DNA of 64,000 bases, taken from NCBI GenBank assembly GCA_035362835.1, contig DAOSDY010000002.1:248001-312000 (forward strand), given 5' to 3'. The DNA comes from Melioribacteraceae bacterium (GTDB lineage Bacteria; Bacteroidota; Ignavibacteria; Ignavibacteriales; Melioribacteraceae). Under the pieces are notes generated by a model. It did not search any database, was not told the origin of the DNA, and saw nothing but the letters and a program-made list of their open reading frames with translations. Shown piece after piece: positions 52,485 to 61,836 of the stretch; the first letter of the stretch is position 1, and each line of letters opens with the position of its first letter. Made by a program: the position numbers and the translations under genes.

Positions 52485-53586
52485 ATGTTCGAAGATCAAT
52501 TGAAACGATTAAATGAATTAGGATCGAAGGTGAATTCGCTGCGGGGTTATCTTTAAATTAGATGATAAAGAAAATAAAATCTCCGAAATAAGAAAACAGT
52601 CCGAAGCACCGAATTTCTGGAACGACCAGAAGTCGGCTCAATCATTGCTCCAAAAATCGAAATCTCTTCAATCATGGGTGGATCTGTGGAACAGCCTGTT
52701 TTCCAAAGTTAATCACCTTAAGGAATTTATCGAACTCGCCGAAGCCGAACAGGATCAGAATCTTACAGGCGAACTTGAGAATGAATTGTCCGTAATCGAA
52801 AAAGATTACTCGGAACTTGAACTTAAAAGTATGCTGAGCGGAAAGGATGACGATAAAAACTGTATCCTTACAATTCATTCCGGAGCCGGCGGAACCGAAG
52901 CCCAGGACTGGGCTCAGATGCTTATGAGAATGTATCTGCGCTGGGGTGAACAGAACGGTTACAAAATGTCGATGATCGACTGGCTCGACGGTGACGGAGC
53001 CGGGATTAAAAGCGCTACGATAGAAGTGCAGGGAGAATTTGCATACGGTTACCTTAAAGCAGAAAACGGCGTTCACCGGCTTGTTAGAATTTCACCGTTC
53101 GATGCGAATAAAAGACGCCATACTTCATTTGCCTCGGTATTCGTTATCCCTGAAGTCGACGATTCAATTGAAATCGATATTAATCCCGCCGATCTCAGAA
53201 TCGATACTTACCGTTCCGGCGGTAAAGGCGGACAGAACGTTAACAAGGTGGAAACGGCTATCAGAATTACTCACATTCCTACCGGGACTGTTGCAGCGTG
53301 TCAGTCGGAACGCTCCCAGATCCAGAACAAAACAAACGCATTTAAACTCCTCAAATCGAAACTCTATCAGATAGAACTCGAAAAGCAGCAGGCCGAGATT
53401 GATGAGATCGAAAAAAATAAAATGAAGATAGAATGGGGAAGCCAGATTCGTTCTTATGTTTTTCATCCTTACAATATGGTTAAGGATCACAGAACTAATT
53501 GGGAAACGTCCGATACTCAGGGTGTAATGGACGGCGACCTGAACGAATTCATTAAGGAATTTCTTCTCAAGTTTACCCAAAACTAA
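52485..53586 (+). CDS. prfB: Peptide chain release factor 2 (programmed +1 frameshift)
   Basis: About 366 residues after a +1 shift. Frame 0 runs from ATG 52485 (GAGGA upstream) to RGYL followed by an in-frame TAA at 52554-52556. Skipping T52554 joins it to KLDDKENKISEIRKQ and the rest of RF2. The slippery CTT (52551-52553) and a GGGG Shine-Dalgarno-like stretch (52543-52546) are in the usual positions. Later motifs: SGAGGTEAQDWAQML, the stop-codon-reading segment in domain 2, and the GGQ loop in YRSGGKGGQNVNKVETA. The stop at the site is UAA rather than the usual UGA. Confidence 0.93.
52543..52557 (+). promoter_or_regulatory. prfB programmed +1 frameshift site
   Basis: GGGG-TTAT-CTT-TAA-A: internal Shine-Dalgarno-like G run, slippery CTT codon, then stop. 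The spacer is one base longer than in Escherichia coli (GGGGG-TAT-CTT-TGA-C), and the stop is TAA. Confidence 0.9.
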
Positions 53587-53601
53587 ACTTGCGGGGTGTA
53601 T

Positions 53602-53931
53602 ATGTCCAGACTTGTCAGTTATTCAGCCGGTTCAATTATTGCGAAAGAAGGGGAAGCCGCAAGGAAACTTTTCTTTCTGGTTGAAGGGAGGATCGGGATT
53701 TATAAGTCGAATAAACTTATTACCGAGTTCGATAAAGAAGGTGAAATCGTCGGTGAGATGAGTCTTATACTCAAGAAACCTCGTACGGCAGAAATACGTT
53801 CTGTTACCGATTCAAAACTCCTGGAGGTTGAGGGTGATCTCGATGATATCGTTAGGCAGTATCCTGATATTTCAAAAAAAATTATTAAAGCTCTTGCCGA
53901 AAGGCTGGCTAAAGCCACGGACAGATTTTAA
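53602..53931 (+). CDS. Cyclic-nucleotide-binding-fold (Crp-type) single-domain protein
   Basis: 109 residues covering one cNMP-binding beta-roll: YSAGSIIAKEGEAARKLFFLVEGRIGIYK, then GEIVGEMSLILKKPRTAEIRS (phosphate-binding-cassette region). A short helix follows. No helix-turn-helix is present, so it is not a transcription factor by itself. The start is ATG 53602 with GGGG 5 nt upstream; GTG 53596 is possible. It sits between prfB and yjbQ. Ligand and partner unknown. Confidence 0.8.
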   Translation: MSRLVSYSAGSIIAKEGEAARKLFFLVEGRIGIYKSNKLITEFDKEGEIVGEMSLILKKPRTAEIRSVTDSKLLEVEGDLDDIVRQYPDISKKIIKALAERLAKATDRF

Positions 53932-53952
53932 GCATTCAATCGGATTTATAAA

Positions 53953-54366
53953 ATGAAAAGTCATACAGAATATCTCTGGTTCAACACTTCAAAAAGAAGA
54001 GAATATATTAACATTACACCTGAAGTTGAAAAGGCTCTTACTAAAAGTGGAATAAAGGAAGGAATGGTACTGGTATCCGCAATGCATATAACAGCCGGAG
54101 TTTATGTAAATGATGCTGAAAGCGGATTGATTCAGGATATTGATGAATGGCTGGAAGGCCTTGCACCGTTCAGGTCCGATTACAGGCATCATAGAACCGG
54201 TGAGGATAACGGGGATGCTCATCTTAAAAGTCTCATCGTTCATCACGAAGTTATAATTCCGGTTACAAACGGCAAGCTCGATTTCGGACCATGGCAGCAG
54301 GTCTATTATGCCGAATTCGACGGACGGCGGAAAAAAAGAGTAATAATAAAAATTATGGGCGAATAG
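53953..54366 (+). CDS. YjbQ family protein (UPF0047)
   Basis: 137 residues matching UPF0047/YjbQ: AMHITAGVYVNDAESGLIQDI, HHRTGEDNGDAHLKSLIVHHEV and GPWQQVYYAEFDGRRKKRV. The conserved His/Glu/Asp set is intact. Members show weak thiamine-phosphate-synthase-like activity, but the true function is unsettled. It ends 5 nt before the glycosyltransferase ATG. Confidence 0.88.
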   Translation: MKSHTEYLWFNTSKRREYINITPEVEKALTKSGIKEGMVLVSAMHITAGVYVNDAESGLIQDIDEWLEGLAPFRSDYRHHRTGEDNGDAHLKSLIVHHEVIIPVTNGKLDFGPWQQVYYAEFDGRRKKRVIIKIMGE

Positions 54367-54371
54367 TTGGG

Positions 54372-55151
54372 ATGGTAAAACTCTCAGTAGTTATTATTGC
54401 CGGCAATGAAGAAAAAAATATAAAAGATTGCCTGGAGTCAGTTAAATGGGCTGATGAGATTATTGTTGTGGATTCCGGAAGCAGCGACCGTACGAGGGAT
54501 ATTGCTTCCGGATATACTCAGAAAGTCTTTGTTAAAAAATGGGAGGGATTTGTACCTGCAAGAGAGTATTCTGTTGTGATGGCTTCCAACGACTGGATTC
54601 TGAGTATCGACGCCGACGAAAGAATTAGCGATGAACTGAAAATTGAGATTAAAGATTATCTGCAGAAAGGATTCGATAAACCGGGTTACCGCATTCCGCG
54701 AAGAAATTATTTCCTCGATAAGGTTATAAAATCATGTTCATGGTATCCAGATTACCAGCTTCGACTCTTCAATAAAAATTATGCTAGACTGACCGAAAGG
54801 AAAGTACATGAAGGATTTGAGGTGAACGGTGAGGTCGGTTACCTTAAGAATGATATCATCCACTTTACTCATCAAAATATTACCGATACGATTAAAAAGA
54901 TAAATGATTATTCCTACCTGCAGGCTCTTGAAAAAGCTGATGGAAAGAGAGTATCTGCTAAGAATTTAATTCTCAATCCTGTTGCAGCCTTTCTTAATCA
55001 TTTCATCGGCCGGAGAGGTTTTAAAGATGGTATTTACGGCATGATGGTTTCCCTGATTCATATGATGACAAATCTTTTAACCTACATGAAAACCTGGGAA
55101 CTTCAGAATATCAATTCTGCGAAAGAAGATCTTAATGAAAAAGAAAAATAG
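54372..55151 (+). CDS. Family 2 glycosyltransferase (WaaE/KdtX-like)
   Basis: 259 residues. The GT-A nucleotide-sugar site is seen in LSVVIIAGNEEKNIKDCLESVKWADEIIVVDSGSSDRT and the metal-binding DxD region in ILSIDADERIS. Then comes the RLFNKNYARLTERKVHEGF block, found in LPS-core glucosyltransferases of the WaaE/KdtX type. A C-terminal hydrophobic segment may touch the membrane. It likely adds a sugar to lipopolysaccharide core or another envelope glycan. It overlaps the MGMT-like gene by 17 nt. Confidence 0.85.
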   Translation: MVKLSVVIIAGNEEKNIKDCLESVKWADEIIVVDSGSSDRTRDIASGYTQKVFVKKWEGFVPAREYSVVMASNDWILSIDADERISDELKIEIKDYLQKGFDKPGYRIPRRNYFLDKVIKSCSWYPDYQLRLFNKNYARLTERKVHEGFEVNGEVGYLKNDIIHFTHQNITDTIKKINDYSYLQALEKADGKRVSAKNLILNPVAAFLNHFIGRRGFKDGIYGMMVSLIHMMTNLLTYMKTWELQNINSAKEDLNEKEK

Positions 55152-55521
55152 ATCTGCCGACAAAAAGAAGCAGGATTTTTTCGACCGGGTTTATGCGATC
55201 ACTGCAATGATTCCGAAAGGCAAAGTTACTACCTACGGAGAAATTGCAGATGCTTGCGGTATCCGGTCGGCTGCCAGAACTGTCGGCTGGGCTATGAATG
55301 GAGCCAAGGAGAGCGGTCTGCCGTGTCACCGCGTAGTAAACCGCAACGGGACACTTACCGGGCGTGTTCACTTCGGTGATCCGTATCTGATGGAGGAGCT
55401 GTTAAAAAGTGAAGGTATTGAATTTGATAAAGATGGGAATGTTAATATGAAAAAACATCTGTGGATACCGCCGAAGCAAAAGTTAAAAAGTAAATCAGGT
55501 TGGGGAACAGGATCGAAGTAA
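55135..55521 (+). CDS. MGMT-family (methylguanine methyltransferase-like) DNA-binding protein
   Basis: 128 residues. The Ogt-type C-terminal domain is present alone: VYAITAMIPKGKVTTYGEIADACGIRSAARTVGWAMN, the active-site PCHRV (Cys retained) and GRVHFGDPYLMEELLKSEGI. The N-terminal half of classical Ogt/Ada is missing, as in short MGMT-family proteins. Because the cysteine is kept it might accept alkyl groups. Otherwise it could flag damage for nucleotide excision repair like alkyltransferase-like proteins, where this Cys is usually replaced. Confidence 0.85.
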   Translation: MKKKNRSADKKKQDFFDRVYAITAMIPKGKVTTYGEIADACGIRSAARTVGWAMNGAKESGLPCHRVVNRNGTLTGRVHFGDPYLMEELLKSEGIEFDKDGNVNMKKHLWIPPKQKLKSKSGWGTGSK

Positions 55522-55533
55522 AGATCCTGTTCC
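55504..55533. terminator. Hairpin between convergent genes (possible bidirectional terminator)
   Basis: A perfect 11-bp inverted repeat GGAACAGGATC/GATCCTGTTCC spans the MGMT-like stop codon and faces the convergent LiaF-like gene. There is no T tract, so efficiency is uncertain. Confidence 0.5.
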
Positions 55534-55544
55534 GCAATTAAATC

Positions 55545-56465
55545 TTAGTATCTTGAAACTTTCAAAGATGCAACGCCCCCTTCAATCCTGATGAATATTT
55601 TCTTCGCGGCGTTTTCAAAATCAGTCGTTTCATAATACCCTTTACCTATTTTATCAAATCCCGGTAAAGATCTCGACATCAAGACCATCTCGCCTTTGAT
55701 CTGGCATCCGGAATTCTCCGGAATTTCAATTCTTAAAGCTGCGGCGCCCATTTCAATATCAACATTGGTCGAATCCAGCCTGTCGCCTAATTTCAACCGA
55801 ACATTCGATGCACCTGTGTTGAGGTCCACGTTTTTAACTTTGAAAGGAGACAGATCGAATCTCCCTTTAGCTGCTCCGAAATCAAGATTAAAATCCCAGA
55901 CCGGATTTTCATTGAGAGCAATATCGAGATGGTTTCTTAATTTGCCGTCGAAGAAATTAAAATGTTTTTTATGAAGACTGAATTCGATATATGCCGAACT
56001 ATCAACGACGTCACTTATAAAATCATATTCTGCTAAAGTACCGTAGGCTTCTCCTTCGAGCAGTTTTGTTGTTGTAGTCCTTCCTAGTTCAAATGTACCG
56101 GCTCCTGAATTAAGATGGAAATCGGCGTATGCGATTGAATCATTATACTCTTCTGAAAAACTTTCCGAGAAATTATCTTTGTCGGAAAAATTGTAGCTGA
56201 AACCGAATCCGGAAAAAATGTTTGCAAATAATCCGAACAGCATTACAGCAAGAAAGATTCCGAACAAAGCACTAATAACCGGTCTGACCAGTGAATTCTT
56301 AAAGATCACTATTGCACCCCAGAGAACAAAGATCAATGGCCACAGATCCCATACAAATCCGAAATCACTGCAAATAACATCATATTTGATCAATAAGAAT
56401 AATGCACCGATCGTTAATAGAAATAAACCCCAAAACAATTGTCCGCTTTTCATTTCCGTCCTCAT
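55545..56465 (-). CDS. LiaF-like membrane protein with toast-rack domain
   Basis: 306 residues. An N-terminal LiaI/LiaF-type membrane region has about four helices (QLFWGLFLLTIGALFLLIKY, LWPLIFVLWGAIVIF, ISALFGIFLAVMLFGLF). It is followed by a repetitive beta-rich 'toast-rack'-type domain (about 125-300) with repeats such as LNTGASNVRLKLGDRL and IEMGAAALRIEIP. These proteins usually sense cell-envelope stress and work with PspC. The PspC gene lies directly upstream, overlapping by 1 nt. Confidence 0.8.
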   Translation of the reverse strand: MRTEMKSGQLFWGLFLLTIGALFLLIKYDVICSDFGFVWDLWPLIFVLWGAIVIFKNSLVRPVISALFGIFLAVMLFGLFANIFSGFGFSYNFSDKDNFSESFSEEYNDSIAYADFHLNSGAGTFELGRTTTTKLLEGEAYGTLAEYDFISDVVDSSAYIEFSLHKKHFNFFDGKLRNHLDIALNENPVWDFNLDFGAAKGRFDLSPFKVKNVDLNTGASNVRLKLGDRLDSTNVDIEMGAAALRIEIPENSGCQIKGEMVLMSRSLPGFDKIGKGYYETTDFENAAKKIFIRIEGGVASLKVSRY

Positions 56466-56896
56466 TATTTTTTAATCGAATTCCAGATTAATGCTAATCC
56501 GATTATGATCAGCAATGCCGGGAAAAAATCCTCAAAATCAAAACTAGGAATAAATCTTTCGATAAAGAAAAGAACACCTATTACAATCAGTATTACACCT
56601 ATTATAACTCTCCCTTTACCGGTGGATTTACTTTCCGCAGGTATCTGAAAGTTATCACCTGTCCCTGTCTGCGGCGGTTGATCTTCCGGTTTAATCTGGT
56701 AAGCGATCTCGAAAGGCACTTCCGGAACAACAATCCATAATATTATATAGAGAAGTAAACCGAGACCGTTTATAAGAGTAATTATTATAAATATTACTCT
56801 CATAAGGATTGGGTCAAGTCCGAAGTATTCGGCAAGTCCCCCCGCCACACCTCCGAACACTCTCCATTTCCGAGAACGATATAATCTTTTTTCCAT
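56465..56896 (-). CDS. PspC-domain membrane protein
   Basis: 143 residues. The PspC domain is RLYRSRKWRVFGGVAGGLAEYFGLDPILMRVIFI with its membrane helix. A charged linker and a second hydrophobic LiaI-like segment (VIIGVILIVIGVLFFIERF) follow. ATG 56896 with GGAGGGAG upstream was chosen; a TTG four codons earlier is possible. It is probably an inner-membrane envelope-stress protein acting with the overlapping LiaF-like partner. Confidence 0.87.
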   Translation of the reverse strand: MEKRLYRSRKWRVFGGVAGGLAEYFGLDPILMRVIFIIITLINGLGLLLYIILWIVVPEVPFEIAYQIKPEDQPPQTGTGDNFQIPAESKSTGKGRVIIGVILIVIGVLFFIERFIPSFDFEDFFPALLIIIGLALIWNSIKK

Positions 56897-57066
56897 GACT
56901 CCCTCCAAATAAGAATTAATTCAACAATTAAGACGAGCCGGCTCCTAAAAGGTTTGCATATGCAAATTAATATTTTAGCCGGGATTTTTTTAACGGAAAT
57001 ATTTTTTTCGAATGTTTGAATTAACATCGGGACTTGACTAATTTTCATCAAAAAGAAATAGCATAA

Positions 57067-58713
57067 ATGTTAATAGCGGTTTGTCAGGCCAATCCGGTAA
57101 TCGGTGATCTAAAAGGGAACTCCCTGAAAATAATTGAGTGGTATAAAAAAGCCGCATCTGAAGGAGCGAATCTGGTTGTATTTCCGGAACTCTTTTTATG
57201 CGGGTATCCTCCTCTCGACCTTGTAGAGAAAAAAGAATTTAGAGAGGCAGTATCAAATGCGTCCCGCGAAATTGCTATTCAAACAAATTCAACCGGGCTG
57301 ATATTCGGATCAATAACCGAAGATTACGAAGACCGAATAGGCACAAATGTTTATAATTCGGCTCTCCTTTGCTATGATGGTAAGATTCAATTCGTTCAAA
57401 GTAAATCGCTTATCCCGAATTACGATGTTTTTGATGAGGTAAGATATTTTGAGCCGGCAAGAGATGTATCCCTCCATGAGTTTAGAGGTGAGAAACTTGG
57501 AATTTCAATTTGCGAGGATATCTGGAATGATGCCGATTACTGGAAACACAGGCGGTATCCGACAGATCCGATTCAGAAACAGGTTAACGATGGTGCCTCC
57601 GTACTTATCAATATCTCCGCAAGCCCATATGCATTCGGAAAGAGGAGTGAAAGGTTCGGAATGCTTTCAACATTATGCAGAAATGACTCAATACCTCTTG
57701 TATATGTTTGTACCGTCGGTGCACAGACGGAATTGATTTTCGACGGCGGAAGCATGTGTTTTAATAATAAGGGTGAACTTGCAATTCTCGGCAGGTCTTT
57801 CGAAGAGGATTTTTTCATTTACGATACAAAAAAGAATTATGATCCCGTAAAAAATATTGTATCAGATTTTGCCGAAGAAGTTCTGAACGCGCTTATACTC
57901 GGATTGAAAGACTACGGCAGAAAGACCGGATTTAAAAAAGCATTGGTCGGATTAAGCGGAGGAATTGATTCTGCACTTGTAGTTTATATTGCCGTCAGAG
58001 CATTCGGCAAAGAGAATGTTCATGTTGTAATGATGCCTTCCAGGTTTTCAAGCGACGGCAGCATTACCGATTCTGAAAAGTTAATAGAGATCCTGGGAAT
58101 TACTTCGAACAAGATACCGATCCAGCCGGTATTTGAATCGGCGTTAAATTCTCTGAAGGAATCCTTCTCCGGTCTACCTGAGGATATTACGGAAGAGAAT
58201 CTTCAGTCGAGAATCCGCGGATTATTCCTGATGGCAATTTCCAATAAACATAACTATCTTCTCTGCACAACCGGCAATAAATCCGAAATAGCAACCGGAT
58301 ATGCAACTCTGTACGGGGATATGTGCGGTGCGGTTGCTGTAATTGGCGACCTTTATAAAACTCAGATTTATCAGGTTGCGGAATACATTAATCGAAACGG
58401 CGTTATCATACCGAAAGAAATAATTGATAAAGCCCCTTCAGCCGAATTAAAACCTGACCAGACTGACCAGGACTCTCTTCCGCCTTACGATCTTCTCGAC
58501 CGTATACTTAAAATGTATCTTGAAGAGCAAAAAGAATTTAATGAGATTGCGGCGAGTACAGGAGAACCAGAGATTGTTAAAAAAGTATTGACTATGGTAG
58601 ATAAGAATGAATTTAAAAGAAAGCAGGCAGCTCCGGTTTTAAGAGTCTCCACAAAGGCGTTCGGTTACGGAAGGAGATACCCGATTGTTCAGGGTTGGCG
58701 TAAAAAAGGGTAA
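57067..58713 (+). CDS. nadE: Glutamine-dependent NAD+ synthetase
   Basis: 548 residues. The N-terminal glutaminase (nitrilase fold, about 1-260) has Glu in VFPELFLCGYPPLDL, Lys in QSKSLIPNYDVFDE and Cys in ISICEDIWND. The C-terminal synthetase (about 290-548) has the PP-loop GLSGGIDSALV and TTGNKSEIATGYATLYGDMCG. It makes NAD+ from nicotinate adenine dinucleotide using glutamine nitrogen. All catalytic residues are present. Confidence 0.95.
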   Translation: MLIAVCQANPVIGDLKGNSLKIIEWYKKAASEGANLVVFPELFLCGYPPLDLVEKKEFREAVSNASREIAIQTNSTGLIFGSITEDYEDRIGTNVYNSALLCYDGKIQFVQSKSLIPNYDVFDEVRYFEPARDVSLHEFRGEKLGISICEDIWNDADYWKHRRYPTDPIQKQVNDGASVLINISASPYAFGKRSERFGMLSTLCRNDSIPLVYVCTVGAQTELIFDGGSMCFNNKGELAILGRSFEEDFFIYDTKKNYDPVKNIVSDFAEEVLNALILGLKDYGRKTGFKKALVGLSGGIDSALVVYIAVRAFGKENVHVVMMPSRFSSDGSITDSEKLIEILGITSNKIPIQPVFESALNSLKESFSGLPEDITEENLQSRIRGLFLMAISNKHNYLLCTTGNKSEIATGYATLYGDMCGAVAVIGDLYKTQIYQVAEYINRNGVIIPKEIIDKAPSAELKPDQTDQDSLPPYDLLDRILKMYLEEQKEFNEIAASTGEPEIVKKVLTMVDKNEFKRKQAAPVLRVSTKAFGYGRRYPIVQGWRKKG

Positions 58714-58886
58714 TAATTCAGTAATTCATTATAAATCTAATAATTCTGTTAATTCCTCTTAAATTAATGAGTTTTTCCTCCTTTAAAAGAGAATCCAAAT
58801 CACTAAGAAATAATTTAATATTCCAAACGAATTAATTATTTTAACAGACCCAATAAACTAACAAATGTATAATTAAGAGAAGTGAC
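58714..58886 (+). promoter_or_regulatory. AT-rich gap before korA
   Basis: 173 bp with no gene. Very AT-rich, consistent with a promoter region for the oxidoreductase operon, but no single promoter match stands out. A purine-rich AAGAGAAG site precedes the korA ATG. Confidence 0.35.
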
Positions 58887-60728
58887 ATGGCAAAACAAGT
58901 TCAAATAGTTGAGGATGTTACAGTTCGATTTGCCGGTGATTCCGGCGATGGCATGCAATTAACTGGTTCACAATTCACCGATACTACTGCAAGTCTTGGT
59001 ACCGATGTTGGTACATTACCCGATTTTCCTGCAGAGATCCGCGCCCCCGCCGGTTCTTTAGCAGGTGTGAGCGGATTTCAGATTCATTTCAGCAGCAATG
59101 ATATTCAGACTCCGGGTGATTCTCCCGATGTTCTGGTAGCTATGAATCCTGCCGCTTTAAAAGTCAATTTAAAAGATCTTAAACCGAATGCTACTATAAT
59201 TGTAAATACAAATGCATTTGATGTAAAAAACTTAAAACTCGCAAATTACGATGTCAATCCTCTGGATGATGGTTCGCTTTCAGGTTATAATGTCATTCCT
59301 GTTGAACTATCAAAAATGACTGTTACTGCTCTGGAAGGACTTTCTCTTTCGCCTAAAGAAAAAGATAAATGTAAAAACTTTTTTGCTCTCGGGCTGATGT
59401 ACTGGATGTATAACCGTCCGATTGAAATGACCTTAAAATGGCTCGAGACAAAATTCAAGAAAAAACCTGAAATCCTCGAAGCAAATCAGAGAGCATTGAA
59501 ATCAGGTTACTATTTCGGAGAGACTACAGAAATTTTTACTACAAGATACGATGTTAAACCTGCGAAACTTCCAAAAGGAATTTACAGGAATGTATCGGGT
59601 AATGAAGCAGTTGCACTCGGCTTTGTAGCCGCTTCGCTTCGTGCCGGTATTCCTTTGTTCCTCGGATCTTATCCCATTACTCCGGCTTCTGAAATATTAC
59701 AGGAATTGAGCAAGTATAAGGATTTCGGCGTAGTTACATTTCAGGCTGAAGACGAAATAGCCGGTATTGCTTCTGCAATCGGTGCTGCCTTTACCGGATC
59801 TTTAGCATTAACAACTACTTCAGGCCCCGGTCTATCGTTAAAGACCGAAGCTATAGGACTTGCTGTAATTACCGAACTTCCTATTGTAATTGTCGACGTT
59901 CAAAGAGGCGGTCCGAGTACCGGCCTGCCAACTAAGACCGAACAGGCCGACCTTTTCCAGGCGATGTACGGCCGCCACGGCGAAGCTCCGGTTGTAGTTA
60001 TGGCTGCTAAAAGCCCGGTCGACTGTTTCTTTGCATCAATTGAAGCGGCAAAGATCGCAATTGAATTTATGACTCCGGTTATTCTTCTTACCGATGGTTA
60101 CCTCGCATTCGGTTCAGAACCGATGAATATCCCTGATTTCGAAAACCTTCCTGAAATTAAAGTTGAATACAGAAAAGATCCGGAAGGATTCTATCCATAT
60201 TTACGCAATGAAAACCTCGTCCGTCCCTGGGCTATTCCCGGTACTCCTGGTCTTGAACACAGGATCGGCGGACTCGAGAAAAAAGACGTCTACGGAAACA
60301 TAAGCTACGAACCGGCAAATCATGAAATTATGATCAACAAGAGAAAAGAAAAGATTGAAAAGGTTGTGAATGTAATTCCGGATATTGAAGTTGAAGGCGA
60401 TCAGAGCGGAGAGTTATTGATACTAAGCTGGGGAAGTACATACGGCGCTATTAAAGAAGGTATTAGGAAAGCTGCTGCCAAAGGCTACAAAGCTTCTCAT
60501 ATTCATATCAGAAATATCCATCCGTTCCCCAAAAATCTCGGTTCGGTTCTTAGTAATTTCAAAAAGGTGTTGATTCCTGAGTTAAACAAAGGTCAAATGG
60601 CTACATTGATTAAAAGTACCTTCCTGATTGATGTATTAGAGTATCATAAAGTTATGGGACAGCCATTTAAAGTAGTAGAAATAGAAAATAAAATCATTGA
60701 AGTTCTCGGAGGCGATAATGGAAAATAA
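58887..60728 (+). CDS. korA: 2-oxoacid:ferredoxin oxidoreductase subunit alpha (KorA-like)
   Basis: 613 residues. The N-terminal gamma-type domain (about 10-190: VRFAGDSGDGMQLTGSQFTD) is fused to the alpha pyrimidine-binding domain (about 225-480: GNEAVALGFVAASLRAGIPLFLGSYPITPASEIL, TTSGPGLSLKTEAIGLAV, RGGPSTGLPTKTEQADL). A C-terminal domain II ends the protein. This fused layout is typical of 2-oxoglutarate:ferredoxin oxidoreductases of the reductive or oxidative TCA cycle. It forms an enzyme with the beta subunit, whose start overlaps by 11 nt. The substrate (2-oxoglutarate rather than another 2-oxoacid) is inferred from resemblance. Confidence 0.9.
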   Translation: MAKQVQIVEDVTVRFAGDSGDGMQLTGSQFTDTTASLGTDVGTLPDFPAEIRAPAGSLAGVSGFQIHFSSNDIQTPGDSPDVLVAMNPAALKVNLKDLKPNATIIVNTNAFDVKNLKLANYDVNPLDDGSLSGYNVIPVELSKMTVTALEGLSLSPKEKDKCKNFFALGLMYWMYNRPIEMTLKWLETKFKKKPEILEANQRALKSGYYFGETTEIFTTRYDVKPAKLPKGIYRNVSGNEAVALGFVAASLRAGIPLFLGSYPITPASEILQELSKYKDFGVVTFQAEDEIAGIASAIGAAFTGSLALTTTSGPGLSLKTEAIGLAVITELPIVIVDVQRGGPSTGLPTKTEQADLFQAMYGRHGEAPVVVMAAKSPVDCFFASIEAAKIAIEFMTPVILLTDGYLAFGSEPMNIPDFENLPEIKVEYRKDPEGFYPYLRNENLVRPWAIPGTPGLEHRIGGLEKKDVYGNISYEPANHEIMINKRKEKIEKVVNVIPDIEVEGDQSGELLILSWGSTYGAIKEGIRKAAAKGYKASHIHIRNIHPFPKNLGSVLSNFKKVLIPELNKGQMATLIKSTFLIDVLEYHKVMGQPFKVVEIENKIIEVLGGDNGK

Positions 60729-61758
60729 AATAGATCAGGTTGTATCAGATATAAAATATACTGCCAAGGATTTTGCATCGGATGTGGATGTAAAATGGTG
60801 TCCGGGCTGCGGCGATTACTCGATCCTTGCACAGGTTCAAAGAACCTCTCCCGATTTCGGCGAGAGAAAGGAAAATATTGTATGGGTGTCGGGCATTGGA
60901 TGTTCCAGCCGCTTCCCATACTATATGAGCACTTACGGCTTCCATGGAATTCACGGGCGCGCCGCCGCTATTGCTACCGGCGTAAAACTGGCGAATAGAA
61001 AATTGCAGGTCTGGGTCGCTACAGGCGACGGTGATATGCTTAGTATCGGCGGTAATCACTTTATCCACGCATGCCGTAAAAACATTGATCTTAAAATCCT
61101 TCTCTTTAATAATAGAATTTACGGTTTGACTAAAGGTCAGTATTCACCTACTTCTGAAAAAGGAAAGATTACTAAATCCTCACCTTATGGAACAGTCGAT
61201 TTTCCTTTTAACGCTATCAAACTGGCCGACGGTGCCGGCGCAACTTTTATTGCGCGCACACTCGACAGAGATCCGAAACATATGCAGGAAATGATTACGC
61301 GCGCTTCCAAACATAAAGGTCTTGCATTTATTGAAGTCTTTCAGAACTGCCCGATCTTTAATGACGGCGCGTATTTCCACCTGACTGAAAAAGATACTAA
61401 ACCGGAGAATGTGATTCTGCTTGAACATAACAAGCCTCTCGTCTTCGGTGCGAACAAAGATAAAGGTATTAAACTCGACGGTATCGAACCGGTTGTAATC
61501 GACTTGAATGACGGCAAGCACTCCATTAACGATTGCTGGGTTCACGACGAGTTCGATAAAAATCCGACACGCGGATTTATACTTGCAAGGTTCTCGGACC
61601 TGGAAGGATTCCCAACTCCTATCGGCATTTTCCGTCAGTACGAAAAACCGACGTACGACGGCGACTATATGAAACAGATTGACCGGATAGTTGCCGATAA
61701 AGGCGCAGGTACTTATAAGAAATTAATGTTTTCAACAAATACCTGGGAAGTAAGTTAA
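60718..61758 (+). CDS. korB: 2-oxoacid:ferredoxin oxidoreductase subunit beta (KorB-like)
   Basis: 346 residues. It has the Fe4S4/TPP cysteine region KWCPGCGDYSILAQVQR and GIGCSSRFPYYMSTYGFHGIHGRAAAIATG. The TPP-magnesium motif is GDGDMLSIGGNHFIHACRKN ... NNRIYGLTKGQYSPTS. GQYSPTS is typical of KorB. ATG 60718 with GGAGG just upstream is the start and overlaps korA. Electrons go to ferredoxin; CO2 is released, or fixed in reverse. Confidence 0.92.
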   Translation: MENKIDQVVSDIKYTAKDFASDVDVKWCPGCGDYSILAQVQRTSPDFGERKENIVWVSGIGCSSRFPYYMSTYGFHGIHGRAAAIATGVKLANRKLQVWVATGDGDMLSIGGNHFIHACRKNIDLKILLFNNRIYGLTKGQYSPTSEKGKITKSSPYGTVDFPFNAIKLADGAGATFIARTLDRDPKHMQEMITRASKHKGLAFIEVFQNCPIFNDGAYFHLTEKDTKPENVILLEHNKPLVFGANKDKGIKLDGIEPVVIDLNDGKHSINDCWVHDEFDKNPTRGFILARFSDLEGFPTPIGIFRQYEKPTYDGDYMKQIDRIVADKGAGTYKKLMFSTNTWEVS

Positions 61759-61786
61759 TATTATTTCCTTTTTACAATATAATTTC

Positions 61787-61810
61787 AGGCGAAGCATTGC
61801 TTCGCCTTTT
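61787..61810 (+). terminator. Rho-independent terminator after korB
   Basis: A 9-bp stem AGGCGAAGC/GCTTCGCCT with a 4-nt loop and a T-rich tail, 28 nt after korB. Confidence 0.82.
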
Positions 61811-61836
61811 CTTTTATCCAATTATAATAAATCACT

